Positions 34,772 through 43,660 of a stretch of 47,630 nt of DNA are shown piece by piece. The DNA lies in NCBI GenBank assembly GCA_944390495.1, contig CALXQE010000112.1, forward strand, positions 1 through 47,630, given 5' to 3'. Made by a program: the position numbers and the translations under genes. This DNA is from an uncultured Clostridia bacterium. Lineage in GTDB: Bacteria; Bacillota; Clostridia; UBA1381. Each line of letters opens with the position of its first letter. Position 1 is the stretch's first letter. Below the pieces are notes generated by a model, which saw only the letters and a list, made by a program, of their open reading frames with translations, was not told the DNA's origin and did not search any database.

Positions 34772-36430
34772 GTGAACTATACTGAAGCAAGGCGGTATGT
34801 CGAGGACGCATCTGTATACGGAATTGTTCCGGGACTTGGTAATATAACAAAATTATGTGATAAATTGGATAATCCTCAGGATAAAATTAAGATAATACAT
34901 ATAGCCGGTACAAACGGTAAAGGCAGTACAGGTGCGTTTATTGAATCGGTACTGATAAATGCAGGATTGAGAACGGGTCGTTTTGCAACTCCTGCTGTGT
35001 TTGATTATCGTGAACAATTTAAAATAAACGGTGATAAAATAACGAAAAATCAGTATGCAAAATATATAACAAAAGTTAGTGATATAGCTGATAAAATGAC
35101 ACCTCATCCGACACCTTTTGAAATTGAAACGGCAGCTGCTTTTTTATATTTTTACAGTGAAAAATGTGATGTTGCTGTTATTGAAACAGGTATGGGCGGC
35201 AGAGGTGACGCTACAAATATTATAAGTAAAAGTCTTGTATCAGTTATTACCTCAATAGGAAAAGACCATACAAAGTTTTTAGGTGAAAGTATAGAGGAAA
35301 TAGCTAAGGAAAAGGCAGGGATAATAAAGGAAAACGGAACAGTTGTTACAGCATGTCAAAGTGGCGATGTTATGGCTGTTTTAGAAAAGGAGTGCAGAAT
35401 AAAAAATGCTAAACTTATAGTAGCAGGAAAAACTAATTATAAAATATCTCTAAATGGTGATTACCAGCGTATCAATGCAGGTGTAGCTGAATGTGTGTGC
35501 AGGGAATTTGGTATATCTGAGGAAAGCATAAAACAGGGATTTTTAAATACTGTTTGGAACGGACGTTTTGAAAAGATATGCAGAGAACCTGATTTTATAA
35601 TAGACGGAGCACATAATGTAAACGGAGTTAAGGCACTTTTGGAAAATCTTGATATTTCAAAAAAACGCATTTTTATAATTGGAGTATTTAAAGATAAAGA
35701 CTACGAGAAAATGGCTGAAATTGCAGCACCTTATGCAGAAACTATTTATACAGTGACACCAAAAGGAAGCAGAGGACTTTGTAACAAAGAACTTTCAAAA
35801 ACTTTCAGTAAATATAATAAAAATGCAAAAGCAGTAAGTCTTGATGAAGCAGTAAAGGTGTGTCTTGAAAAAAAGGACTTGGAGATTGTTGCATTCGGTT
35901 CGCTGTCTTATTTGTCTGAACTTAAAAGAAAAGTAGAAAATTTTAAGGCTATGGAGCGGTGTGGATTAATTTTAAAAAATAAAACTTTTTTAAATCAGCT
36001 TTCGCTTATAGAAAAAGCCGAGAGCGACAGAATATACTGTAAACACGGAATTGAGCATCTTATGGACGTTGCACGAGGCGGGTACATTATCGCCCTTGAA
36101 AACGGCATTGAAATATCAAAGGATATTATATATGCTGCTGCATTGGTGCATGATATAGGCAGGTATGAGCAATACATATCAGGAAAGGATCATCACGTCG
36201 AGGGAGGTAAAATTGCAGCGAAGATACTTCAAGAATGTGGTTTTTCTGAAAGTGAAAGGGAAATGATAGTTGAAGCAGTGGTTAATCACAGAAAAATCTC
36301 AAATGGTATTAATAACCTTGCGGATATTATTGCTTTAGCGGATAAAAAAACGAGAATGTGTATGCTGTGCAGTGCAAGAAACACCTGTAAATGGGGAAAA
36401 TATGAACGTAATATAATTCCGGAAATATAG
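34772..36430 (+). CDS. folC: FolC folylpolyglutamate/dihydrofolate synthase fused to an HD phosphohydrolase domain
   Basis: The first about 390 residues are FolC, which adds glutamate to dihydropteroate or folates. It has the P-loop GTNGKGS (46-52), TGMGGRGDATN, TSIGKDHTKFLG and HNVNG motifs. Residues about 395-552 are an HD-domain hydrolase with H425, the H460-D461 pair in VHDIGR, H474/H475, H506 and D524, plus a CxxCx5C tail. In many Clostridia a separate HD protein sits in the folate operon; here the two are fused without a break. Start GTG 34772 follows AAAGGA 11 bases upstream. Confidence 0.93.
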   Translation: MNYTEARRYVEDASVYGIVPGLGNITKLCDKLDNPQDKIKIIHIAGTNGKGSTGAFIESVLINAGLRTGRFATPAVFDYREQFKINGDKITKNQYAKYITKVSDIADKMTPHPTPFEIETAAAFLYFYSEKCDVAVIETGMGGRGDATNIISKSLVSVITSIGKDHTKFLGESIEEIAKEKAGIIKENGTVVTACQSGDVMAVLEKECRIKNAKLIVAGKTNYKISLNGDYQRINAGVAECVCREFGISEESIKQGFLNTVWNGRFEKICREPDFIIDGAHNVNGVKALLENLDISKKRIFIIGVFKDKDYEKMAEIAAPYAETIYTVTPKGSRGLCNKELSKTFSKYNKNAKAVSLDEAVKVCLEKKDLEIVAFGSLSYLSELKRKVENFKAMERCGLILKNKTFLNQLSLIEKAESDRIYCKHGIEHLMDVARGGYIIALENGIEISKDIIYAAALVHDIGRYEQYISGKDHHVEGGKIAAKILQECGFSESEREMIVEAVVNHRKISNGINNLADIIALADKKTRMCMLCSARNTCKWGKYERNIIPEI

Positions 36431-36439
36431 GAGGATAAA

Positions 36440-37243
36440 ATGATTATAGGCAGTCGTGAATTTAAAAATCATACTTACGTTATGGGAATACTTAATGTGA
36501 CGCCGGATTCATTTTCAGACGGCGGCAAGTATAACAGCATAGACAGTGCGTTAAAACATACTGAAAAAATGATAAAAGACGGAGCTGATATTATAGATGT
36601 AGGCGGCGAATCGACAAGACCGGATTATGTACAAATATCATCAAGTGAGGAAATAGACAGAGTTATTCCTGTGATAGAGAGGATAAAGGCTAATTTTGAT
36701 ATTCCTGTATCAATAGATACATATAAAAGTGATGTAGCAATGGCGGCGGTAAATGCTGGAGCTGATTTAGTAAATGATATATGGGGACTTAAATATGATA
36801 ATAAAATGGCAGATGTTATAAGTAAAACAGAGGTGTCATGCTGTATTATGCACAACAGAAATAATACAGATTATAAAGATTTTATAAATGATGTAAAAAA
36901 CGATTTAATGGAAAGCATTAACATAGCAAAAAGGGCAGGTATTAGTGATAATAAAATAATGATTGATCCCGGAGTGGGATTTGCAAAATCCTATGAACAA
37001 AATTTAATTATAACAAACAAACTTGAATGTTTAACTACACTTGGTTATCCAGTGCTTTTAGGAACATCGAGAAAGTCAATGATAGGGCTGACACTTGATT
37101 TACCAAAAGATGAGCGATTGGAGGGAACACTTGTAACGACGGTATTGGCAGTAATGAAAAATTGCCTTTTCGTTCGTGTACATGACGTACTTGAAAATAA
37201 ACGTGCGATAACTATGACAGAAGCTATAATGCAAAGTAATTAA
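36440..37243 (+). CDS. folP: Dihydropteroate synthase
   Basis: FolP condenses 6-hydroxymethyl-dihydropterin pyrophosphate with p-aminobenzoate; it is the sulfonamide target. The 267-residue TIM-barrel protein has MGILNVTPDSFSDGG near the start, DVGGESTRP, VSIDTYKSDVA, and IDPGVGFAKS, then LGTSRKSMIG near the end, all the classical pterin and pABA motifs. It follows folC by 9 bases with an AGGAGGA site and precedes folBK by 12 bases. Confidence 0.97.
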   Translation: MIIGSREFKNHTYVMGILNVTPDSFSDGGKYNSIDSALKHTEKMIKDGADIIDVGGESTRPDYVQISSSEEIDRVIPVIERIKANFDIPVSIDTYKSDVAMAAVNAGADLVNDIWGLKYDNKMADVISKTEVSCCIMHNRNNTDYKDFINDVKNDLMESINIAKRAGISDNKIMIDPGVGFAKSYEQNLIITNKLECLTTLGYPVLLGTSRKSMIGLTLDLPKDERLEGTLVTTVLAVMKNCLFVRVHDVLENKRAITMTEAIMQSN

Positions 37244-37255
37244 AAGGAGAGAAAA

Positions 37256-38071
37256 ATGGATACAATAACGATAAAAGGTCTTGAAGTGTTTGCAAAACAT
37301 GGTGTTTTGAAAGAGGAAAACGTACTCGGACAGAAGTTTATAATTGATGCGGTGATGTATTGCAGCACAAGAGAGGCGGCAAATACTGACGATATTACAA
37401 AATCAATTAACTATGCTGATGTATGCAGATTGATTGAAAGAGTTATGTGTGATAACACTTTTAAGCTTATAGAAACAGTGGCTGAAAATATTGCCGAAGC
37501 AATACTTCTTGAATACAGCGAACTGCAAACTGTTACTGTGTCTGTAAAAAAACCGTGGGCACCTATTTTGATGAATGTTGATACGGTGGAAGTTAAAATA
37601 ACAAGAAAAAGGCACAGAGCATATATTGCACTTGGTTCAAATATGGGAGATAAAAGAGCCTATCTTGAAGGAGCGGTAAAGGAAATAGACGAAGATAGAA
37701 AATGTACTGTTAAAAAGGTGTCGGAGTTTATAGTGACAGAGCCGGTCGGTGGTGTTACGCAGGACGACTTTTTAAATGGGTGCATTTTGATAGAAACGCT
37801 TTATACACCCCATGAATTATTAGATTTTTTGCATGTAGTTGAAAAAAATCATAATCGTGAGCGTAAAATTCACTGGGGACCGAGAACTCTTGACCTTGAT
37901 ATTATAATGTTTGATGATGTTGTAATGGCAGATGATACACTTATTATACCACACAAGGAAATGACAAAACGTGAATTTGTCTTAAAACCACTTTGTGAAA
38001 TTGCTCCTTATGCAGTACATCCTACAAAAAAAATGACTGTGTCGGAACTTTTAGAGGCAATACGACAATAA
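37256..38071 (+). CDS. folK: Dihydroneopterin aldolase / HPPK fusion (FolB-FolK)
   Basis: Residues 1-118 are FolB (TITIKGLEVFAKHGVL with the catalytic region, YADVCRLIERV, LIETVAENIAEAIL), which splits dihydroneopterin to 6-hydroxymethyl-dihydropterin. Residues about 120-271 are HPPK (AYIALGSNMGDKRAYL, DFLNGCILIETLYTPHELLD, GPRTLDLDIIMF), which adds pyrophosphate from ATP. Joining the two consecutive steps in one chain is known in other Clostridia. It completes the folate operon here; folE and folA are not in the window. Confidence 0.96.
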   Translation: MDTITIKGLEVFAKHGVLKEENVLGQKFIIDAVMYCSTREAANTDDITKSINYADVCRLIERVMCDNTFKLIETVAENIAEAILLEYSELQTVTVSVKKPWAPILMNVDTVEVKITRKRHRAYIALGSNMGDKRAYLEGAVKEIDEDRKCTVKKVSEFIVTEPVGGVTQDDFLNGCILIETLYTPHELLDFLHVVEKNHNRERKIHWGPRTLDLDIIMFDDVVMADDTLIIPHKEMTKREFVLKPLCEIAPYAVHPTKKMTVSELLEAIRQ

Positions 38072-38140
38072 ATATTATGATTAAAGAAATATGTACAAAA
38101 TATTTATCTTGATTTTGCATAAAATAATAGGATATGTCAC

Positions 38141-38249
38141 TTGAAAATTGAGCCGATATATGGTATATTTGTAAAGTAAATGTAAAATATTATAGTTACG
38201 TTTATAGAGTAGAAGCGAATCCGGGTGACCGGGGATAAATGTCAGTATA
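38141..38249 (+). promoter_or_regulatory. prs promoter and structured 5' leader
   Basis: TTGAAA (38141-38146) and TATATT (38164-38169, extended by TGG) are 17 bases apart. The start would be near 38176, leaving a leader of about 104 bases. Within it ACGTTTAT (38198-38205) pairs with ATAAATGT (38235-38242), and TATA at 38191 and 38246 extend the stem. Inside is CCGG-GTGA-CCGG, a stem with a GNRA-type tetraloop. It does not match a riboswitch that I recognise. Confidence 0.5.
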
Positions 38250-38279
38250 AACAAACGGTTCGTGAGAAGGAGAAAAAAT

Positions 38280-39413
38280 ATGACAAACAATTTTATAAGC
38301 GGTGAAACACCGATAGTCGGAAAGCTAAGTATTATTAGCATGAAGGGCTGTGAGGCTATAACTGAAAAGATAGACGAATATCTTAAAAGCTTCAGAGAAT
38401 ACGAAAATGCCGATACTTATGTTACCCATGTAACCTGTCCAAGATTTGGTACAGGCGAAGGAAAATGTGTCATTGACGAAACTGTAAGAGGGCATGATGT
38501 ATATATTATATGTGACGTTTTTAATTATGGTGTTACTTATAAGATGTACGGTGTGGAAAATCACATGAGCCCGGACGATCACTATCAGGATTTGAAACGT
38601 ATAATTGCTGCTATGGGGGGCAAGGCAAGACGTGTAACTGTTGTTATGCCTATGCTTTACGAGGGCAGACAGCATAGAAGAAACGGAAGAGAATCTCTTG
38701 ATGCAGCACTTATGCTTCAAGAACTTGTACACATGGGTGTAGCTAATATTATAACATTTGACGCCCATGATCCGAGAATATCAAACGCTATTCCTCTATC
38801 AGGTTTTGATGATGTACAAGCTACTTATCAGATGATTAAAGCACTTGTAAGAGCAGTGCCGGATATTTCAATCAATAAGTTTGATACAATAGTTATATCA
38901 CCCGATGAAGGCGGTATGTCAAGATGTATGTACTATTCATCAGTTTTGAAACTTGATCTTGGTATGTTCTACAAAAGACGTGACTATTCAAGAATAGTAA
39001 ACGGCAAGAACCCTATTGAAGCACATGAATACCTTGGACGTGATGTAAAGGGTAAGGATGTTATTATTGTAGATGATATGATTTCATCCGGTGAATCTGT
39101 TATAGATGTAGCGAGAAACTTAAAGAGTCAAGGTGCAAAGAGAATTTTTGTATTTGCATCATTTGGTCTTTTCTGTAACGGTCTTGAAGTGTTTGACAAG
39201 GCATTTGCAGAAGGTATTATTGACAAAATTTTTACAACAAATTTGATCTACAGAAATCCTGAACTTGCAACAAGGGAATGGTACTGCGAAGTAGATATGT
39301 CAAAATATATCTCACTTCTAATCGATACTCTTAACCATGACGAGACGATTTCAAAGCTTCTTGATCCGGTTAATAAAATTAAGGCACTTGTTGATAAGAT
39401 TGAAAATAAGTAG
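38280..39413 (+). CDS. prs: Ribose-phosphate pyrophosphokinase, long atypical form
   Basis: The enzyme makes PRPP from ribose 5-phosphate and ATP for nucleotide, histidine and NAD synthesis. The 377-residue protein is longer than the usual 310-320. It has PRFGTGEGK early on, the catalytic-loop region YEGRQHRRNGRESLDAALML, FDAHDPRISNAIP, PDEGGMSRC, and the PRPP-binding DVIIVDDMISSGES. Start ATG 38280 follows GAGAAGGAG; the GTG at 38262 lies upstream of that site. It has its own promoter and is separate from the folate operon. A nucleotidyltransferase follows by 10 bases. Confidence 0.9.
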   Translation: MTNNFISGETPIVGKLSIISMKGCEAITEKIDEYLKSFREYENADTYVTHVTCPRFGTGEGKCVIDETVRGHDVYIICDVFNYGVTYKMYGVENHMSPDDHYQDLKRIIAAMGGKARRVTVVMPMLYEGRQHRRNGRESLDAALMLQELVHMGVANIITFDAHDPRISNAIPLSGFDDVQATYQMIKALVRAVPDISINKFDTIVISPDEGGMSRCMYYSSVLKLDLGMFYKRRDYSRIVNGKNPIEAHEYLGRDVKGKDVIIVDDMISSGESVIDVARNLKSQGAKRIFVFASFGLFCNGLEVFDKAFAEGIIDKIFTTNLIYRNPELATREWYCEVDMSKYISLLIDTLNHDETISKLLDPVNKIKALVDKIENK

Positions 39414-39423
39414 GAGATAGATT

Positions 39424-40176
39424 ATGCAGTGTATATTGCTGGCGGCAGGTTATGCCACAAGATTGTATCCGCTTACTGAGAATATGCCAAAAGCTCTTTT
39501 GAAACTTGGCGACAAGACTATACTTGAAATGGTAACGGACAAGATTGATGAAGTGGATAATGTAGAAACTATATATATAGTGTCTAATGAAAAATTTTAT
39601 AATAGCTTTGTTGAATGGTCAAAGAGTTATAAAGGATCTAAAAAAGTAAAGGTGATTAATGACCATACAACTAATAATGATAACCGCTTAGGTGCAATCG
39701 GCGATTTGAAATATGTTATCGACAAGGAAAAAATTGATGATGAAATACTTGTTATGGCAAGTGATAATATTTTTGATTTTTCTTTGTGCGATTTTGAAAA
39801 GATGTACCGCAGAACAAACAGCGATATGATTTGTGCACATGTAATTGAAAATAAAGATGACCTGCATTCTATGGGGGTAGTGGAACTTGACGGTGACGGT
39901 AAAGTTATAAGCTTTGAGGAAAAACCGCAGGAACCTAAATCAGATTTAGGTGTACCGCCGTTTTATTTGTATAAGCGAGATACAGTAAAATTAATAGATA
40001 AGTATCTTGATGAAGGTAATAATCCTGATGCACCGGGACATTTTGTTCCGTGGCTTATAGGTCATCGTGATGTATATGCTTATGTTTTTGAAGGAGTCAG
40101 AATAGATATAGGTACTCCTGAAAGCTATTATGATGCCTGTGAAAAATATAAGAACGGTACTTTATTTTTTAAATAA
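39424..40176 (+). CDS. Sugar-phosphate nucleotidyltransferase (RmlA/GlmU-like fold)
   Basis: This 250-residue protein is one nucleotidyl-transferase domain. It starts MQCILLAAGYATRLYPLTEN with the signature LAAGxxTRLxPLT and the conserved lysine in MPKALLKL. ASDNIFDF corresponds to the metal-binding aspartate loop, VISFEEKP is the sugar-binding strand, and IDIGTPESY is the late motif. It would activate a sugar 1-phosphate with a nucleotide; which sugar is not clear. No left-handed beta-helix acetyl domain is present. It is probably co-transcribed with prs. Confidence 0.85.
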   Translation: MQCILLAAGYATRLYPLTENMPKALLKLGDKTILEMVTDKIDEVDNVETIYIVSNEKFYNSFVEWSKSYKGSKKVKVINDHTTNNDNRLGAIGDLKYVIDKEKIDDEILVMASDNIFDFSLCDFEKMYRRTNSDMICAHVIENKDDLHSMGVVELDGDGKVISFEEKPQEPKSDLGVPPFYLYKRDTVKLIDKYLDEGNNPDAPGHFVPWLIGHRDVYAYVFEGVRIDIGTPESYYDACEKYKNGTLFFK

Positions 40177-40181
40177 AACTA

Positions 40182-40206
40182 AGGCTCTGCCATAATGGCA
40201 GAGCCT
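40182..40206. terminator. Hairpin terminator after the nucleotidyltransferase
   Basis: Arms AGGCTCTGCCAT and ATGGCAGAGCCT pair perfectly with a one-base centre (in practice a 3-5-base loop), 5 bases after the stop. A/T flanks on both sides make it usable by the convergent small ORF too. Confidence 0.85.
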
Positions 40207-40217
40207 ATTTTAATGAT

Positions 40218-40334
40218 TTATAAGTTTTCTTTTTGCTCAGTATCTTCTTTTCTTTTCATCTTTATTTTGCCATCTATAATAACAAGTGCAAAGAAAATAA
40301 CTGTAAGAATGGCAAGAATTATCATTTTAGTCAT
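40218..40334 (-). CDS. Small single-span membrane protein (38 residues), tentative
   Basis: From ATG 40334 the ORF encodes a hydrophobic segment (MIILAILTVIFFALVII) followed by a charged tail rich in K and E. A weak AAAGG site lies 8 bases upstream. In-frame upstream starts would add residues with no ribosome site. Such one-helix small proteins are common in Firmicutes and hard to tell from chance; the terminator just beyond its end supports expression. It is not overlapped by sleB, whose end is at 40444. Confidence 0.4.
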   Translation of the reverse strand: MTKMIILAILTVIFFALVIIDGKIKMKRKEDTEQKENL

Positions 40335-40443
40335 TATATTTGCCTTTCTGCCCATAAAAGATTTTAATACATTTATCAGTGGGCTTTTGTAATGCGTTTT
40401 TATTATTTTGTGTATTAAAATTGTATTTTGCGGTATTTGTAAG

Positions 40444-41100
40444 CTATTTACAGAAAACATGTTTTCCAATTGTTTTAATTACAGGACGTGACCAAATCCA
40501 TGAACTTGTGGCAGTTGCGGGATTATAGTAGTAAATAGCACCGCCTGACGGGTCCCAGCCGTTTAACGCATCACGTGCTGCATTATAGCATGATTGTTGT
40601 ATCGGTTTATTAATCTGACCGTCAGATACGGCAGTAAATGCACCGGGCTGATAAATTACACCGGCAATTGTGTTAGGGAAAGATGAGTGTCGTACTCTGT
40701 TTAATACAACAGCACCTACGGCAACTTGTCCCTCATAGCTTTCGCCTCTTGCTTCTCCGTTTATCACCATTGCAAGAAGTGTAACATCATTTGAAGATGT
40801 ACTTGAAGATGATGAACCGGTAGGTAGTCCTATTTTGGTAAGTGTAGCAGGACCGGCAATTCCGTCAGGTGTAAGACCGTTTTTACGCTGAAATTCCTTT
40901 ACTGCATTTACGGTTGCCTGTCCGTAAATTCCGTCAATCCAGCCGCTGTAATATCCCCAAGATTTGAGCCTTGTTTGAATATTGGTAACCTCTTGTCCAC
41001 GTGAACCAAGCTTTGACAGAGCAAAGGCACTGCTTTCACAAAAAACACAACATATAATTACCGAAAGTATAATTGCAGTTAATTTAGATACATTCTTCAT
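40444..41100 (-). CDS. sleB: Spore cortex-lytic enzyme SleB
   Basis: SleB is a lytic transglycosylase that cuts muramic-lactam-containing cortex peptidoglycan on germination. The 218-residue protein has a signal peptide (cleavage after AFA at about residue 27) and a PG-binding domain (LGSRGQEVTNIQTRLKSWGYY, about 31-90). After a Ser-rich linker comes the catalytic SleB domain with the likely catalytic E116 in INGEARGE. The aromatic end ATATSSWIWSRP is typical. It is separated from comF by 53 bases. Confidence 0.94.
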   Translation of the reverse strand: MKNVSKLTAIILSVIICCVFCESSAFALSKLGSRGQEVTNIQTRLKSWGYYSGWIDGIYGQATVNAVKEFQRKNGLTPDGIAGPATLTKIGLPTGSSSSSTSSNDVTLLAMVINGEARGESYEGQVAVGAVVLNRVRHSSFPNTIAGVIYQPGAFTAVSDGQINKPIQQSCYNAARDALNGWDPSGGAIYYYNPATATSSWIWSRPVIKTIGKHVFCK

Positions 41101-41153
41101 TAATAAAACTCCTTAAATGTAATATATATCTATTTTTAACTGTTATTTGATTT

Positions 41154-41855
41154 TTAATACTCAATTATAGGTAATTTCTTTTGTTCATGTATTGCAAAAG
41201 TTAATGCACATATATTTTCTGCACCTGCTTTGTGCAGAGCTTTTGAACATGAACTTAATGTAAGACCTGTTGTACATATATCATCAAATATAATAATGGA
41301 CTTATTTTTAAGATTTTCAGTACATGAAAAAGCTTTTTCTACATTGTGAAGTTTGTCATTTCCGTAGACAAGACTTTGTTTTTGTGTATTCTTTATGCGG
41401 TATATTAAGTCGGTTCTTACGGGAAGACCGGTAATTTTTCCGATATATTCTGCTATAAGTTCCGATTGATTGTACCCACGTTCTTTAAATCGTTTTTCGT
41501 GGAGAGGCATAGGAACAATAAAGTCAAAATCTGTCCATATATTGTAAGATTTTATGTAATCCTCCATAAGAAGTGCAAAGAGAGGTGCGTATGAATAGCA
41601 GTTATCAAATTTGTATTTCAAAAAGGCATCTCGAAGTTTCCCCGTGTATTCAAACGGTGACATTATATATTTTACATAACCTCTGCCTTTATATGGCGAT
41701 GCAGGTGACGATATGGAAAAAGAACTGAAACAGTCTTTACACACACCGATATTTTCAATGTATTTATGAGCTGTATCTTTATCTAATCGCTTTTTACAGC
41801 ATACACAGATATACTTGTTTTTACCGAAAAACAAATTACCAAGTGAAAAACTCAT
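41154..41855 (-). CDS. comF: ComF-family phosphoribosyltransferase-like protein
   Basis: ComF proteins have a zinc finger and a PRTase-like domain and take part in DNA uptake in naturally competent bacteria; most clostridial copies have no shown role. The 233-residue protein has CxxC pairs near the N-terminus (ICVCC and VCKDCF), PMPLHEKRFKERGYNQSELIA and the PRPP-loop FDDICTTGLTL. Start ATG 41855 overlaps the DUF6171 stop as ATGA. A longer start at 41933 would run through that gene in another frame and has no ribosome site. Confidence 0.88.
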   Translation of the reverse strand: MSFSLGNLFFGKNKYICVCCKKRLDKDTAHKYIENIGVCKDCFSSFSISSPASPYKGRGYVKYIMSPFEYTGKLRDAFLKYKFDNCYSYAPLFALLMEDYIKSYNIWTDFDFIVPMPLHEKRFKERGYNQSELIAEYIGKITGLPVRTDLIYRIKNTQKQSLVYGNDKLHNVEKAFSCTENLKNKSIIIFDDICTTGLTLSSCSKALHKAGAENICALTFAIHEQKKLPIIEY

Positions 41856-42103
41856 ATTTCCCACCTTTTCTTTGGACATCTTCCGTCTTTTAATCTTGCA
41901 CGCACCTGCATTACGCATCCGCATACATTGCATGTTGAACCGTATAAGAAATTACTGCAATTTTCGCATACAGCAAAGCGTTTTTCGTATGTTACACTGT
42001 CTACAAGTCTTATACCATTCATAGAGGTAATATCATCAACCATTTTTTGTATATCCTGTTCGGATAGTACAGTTTTAAGTCCGCATCTTTTGCACTTTGT
42101 CAT
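41852..42103 (-). CDS. Small zinc-ribbon-like protein (DUF6171 type)
   Basis: This 83-residue protein has seven or more cysteines: CKRCG at the start, CENCSNFLYGSTCNVCGC in the middle and a C-terminal CPKKRW, a pattern of treble zinc knuckles. It matches the DUF6171 family, short proteins of unknown function in Firmicutes. Both ends overlap neighbours as ATGA, so it is translated in step with abfA upstream and comF downstream. Confidence 0.82.
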   Translation of the reverse strand: MTKCKRCGLKTVLSEQDIQKMVDDITSMNGIRLVDSVTYEKRFAVCENCSNFLYGSTCNVCGCVMQVRARLKDGRCPKKRWEI

Positions 42104-43572
42104 TTCTTTAATGTTATAACTGCAATACTCATTTTTGGAAGTTTAACTGAAACAGTATTGCCGTTAATATTTACATCAAGATTTGACGGAGCAACGCAGT
42201 TTGGATTTTCAAATGTGTTGCAGTCAGTCATATTATTTGATGTGAGCATTTCTCCAACTGCTATGCTGTATTCGTCATCAGATATTTCAAAGGTAATATC
42301 CTCATCATCTTCTGTTGATGTGTTACATAGTGAAATTGTCATTTCATCATTCTTTTTTGAAGCAGAAATACTTATTTTAGGGAATTTTCTATCCTTTGAC
42401 TCATACATATCGCTTGTGTAGTCAATATCAACCTTTTCTCCGTCCATGTGTCCTTTCATCATTCTAAATAGATGGTATGTAGGAGTAAGTATCATTTTTT
42501 CACCGTCTGTAAGTACCATTGCCTGAAGAACATTTACCATTTGTGCGATATTTGCCATCTGTACACGTCTGTTGTGTTTGTGGAAAATGTGAAGTATAAG
42601 CATTCCGCTTACTGCATCACGGATTGTATTTTGCTGGTACAAAAATCCCGGGTTTGTACCCGGTTCAACGTCGTACCAGTTACCCCATTCGTCAACTATA
42701 AGGTCTAATTTGTTTTCAGGATCGTATCTATCCATAATTAATTCATGGATATTTATTGTTTTATCCATTCTTTGTGTATCTGCCATTACAGAATCCCATC
42801 CGTCTTTGTCAAATACTGCTGCTTTACCTTTGTTATTCCAGTCACTTTCAAATGTATAGCAGTGAAGAGAAATACCGTCTGTCGCATGCTTAATGTTTTT
42901 CATAAGCACTTCTGTCCAGTTGTCATCGTCAGCGTTAGGACCTCCTGCAATTTTGTATATAGGTTCTTCGCCGTAATTTCTGATAAATGTTGCGTAACGC
43001 CTGTACTCATCGGCATAATATTGGGCACGCATATTTCCGCCGCAGCCCCAGTTCTCATTGCCAACACCGAAAAATTTTAATTTCCACGGTTTTTCTCTGC
43101 CGTTTTTACGTCTTTCGTTCGCAAGGGGAGAATCGCCGTCAAATGTCATATATTCAACCCAGTCACGCATTTCCTGAACTGTTCCGCTCCCAACATTACC
43201 GCAGATATACGGTTCTGTATTAAGCTGCTCACATAGTTCAAAAAATTCGTGTGTACCAAAGTGGTTGTTTTCTACAACTCCGCCCCAGTTTGTGTTTACC
43301 ATATAAGGACGCTTTGATTTATCACCTATACCGTCACGCCAGTGATAGTCATCTGCAAAACATCCGCCCGGCCAACGCAAAACAGGTATTTCAAGTTCTT
43401 TTAATGCTGAAACAACATCATTTCTCATACCGTTTGTATTTGGTATATCTGAATCATCACCGACATATAGTCCTTCGTAAATACATCTTCCAAGATGTTC
43501 CGCAAATTGTCCGTAAATATATTTGCTTATTTTGCCGTCAACTCTTGATGAATTTATTTTAACTTTTGTCAT
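42100..43572 (-). CDS. abfA: Alpha-N-arabinofuranosidase, family GH51
   Basis: This intracellular enzyme releases arabinose from arabinan and arabinoxylan fragments. The 490-residue protein has YGQFAEHLGRCIYEGL, RWPGGCFADDYHWRDGIG, the acid/base E173 in GVGNENWG and the nucleophile E295 in VDEWGNWY, then a C-terminal beta domain. There is no signal peptide. No sugar transporter or regulator adjoins it; instead it is coupled by ATGA to DUF6171 and comF, which is odd for a glycosidase. Confidence 0.95.
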   Translation of the reverse strand: MTKVKINSSRVDGKISKYIYGQFAEHLGRCIYEGLYVGDDSDIPNTNGMRNDVVSALKELEIPVLRWPGGCFADDYHWRDGIGDKSKRPYMVNTNWGGVVENNHFGTHEFFELCEQLNTEPYICGNVGSGTVQEMRDWVEYMTFDGDSPLANERRKNGREKPWKLKFFGVGNENWGCGGNMRAQYYADEYRRYATFIRNYGEEPIYKIAGGPNADDDNWTEVLMKNIKHATDGISLHCYTFESDWNNKGKAAVFDKDGWDSVMADTQRMDKTINIHELIMDRYDPENKLDLIVDEWGNWYDVEPGTNPGFLYQQNTIRDAVSGMLILHIFHKHNRRVQMANIAQMVNVLQAMVLTDGEKMILTPTYHLFRMMKGHMDGEKVDIDYTSDMYESKDRKFPKISISASKKNDEMTISLCNTSTEDDEDITFEISDDEYSIAVGEMLTSNNMTDCNTFENPNCVAPSNLDVNINGNTVSVKLPKMSIAVITLKK

Positions 43573-43660
43573 ATAGCAGTATCTCCTTTGAATTATATTT
43601 CAAGTTTGATTATACTATGAAAAAAATTAAATTGCAATATATTTAAGGTATATTTTACCG

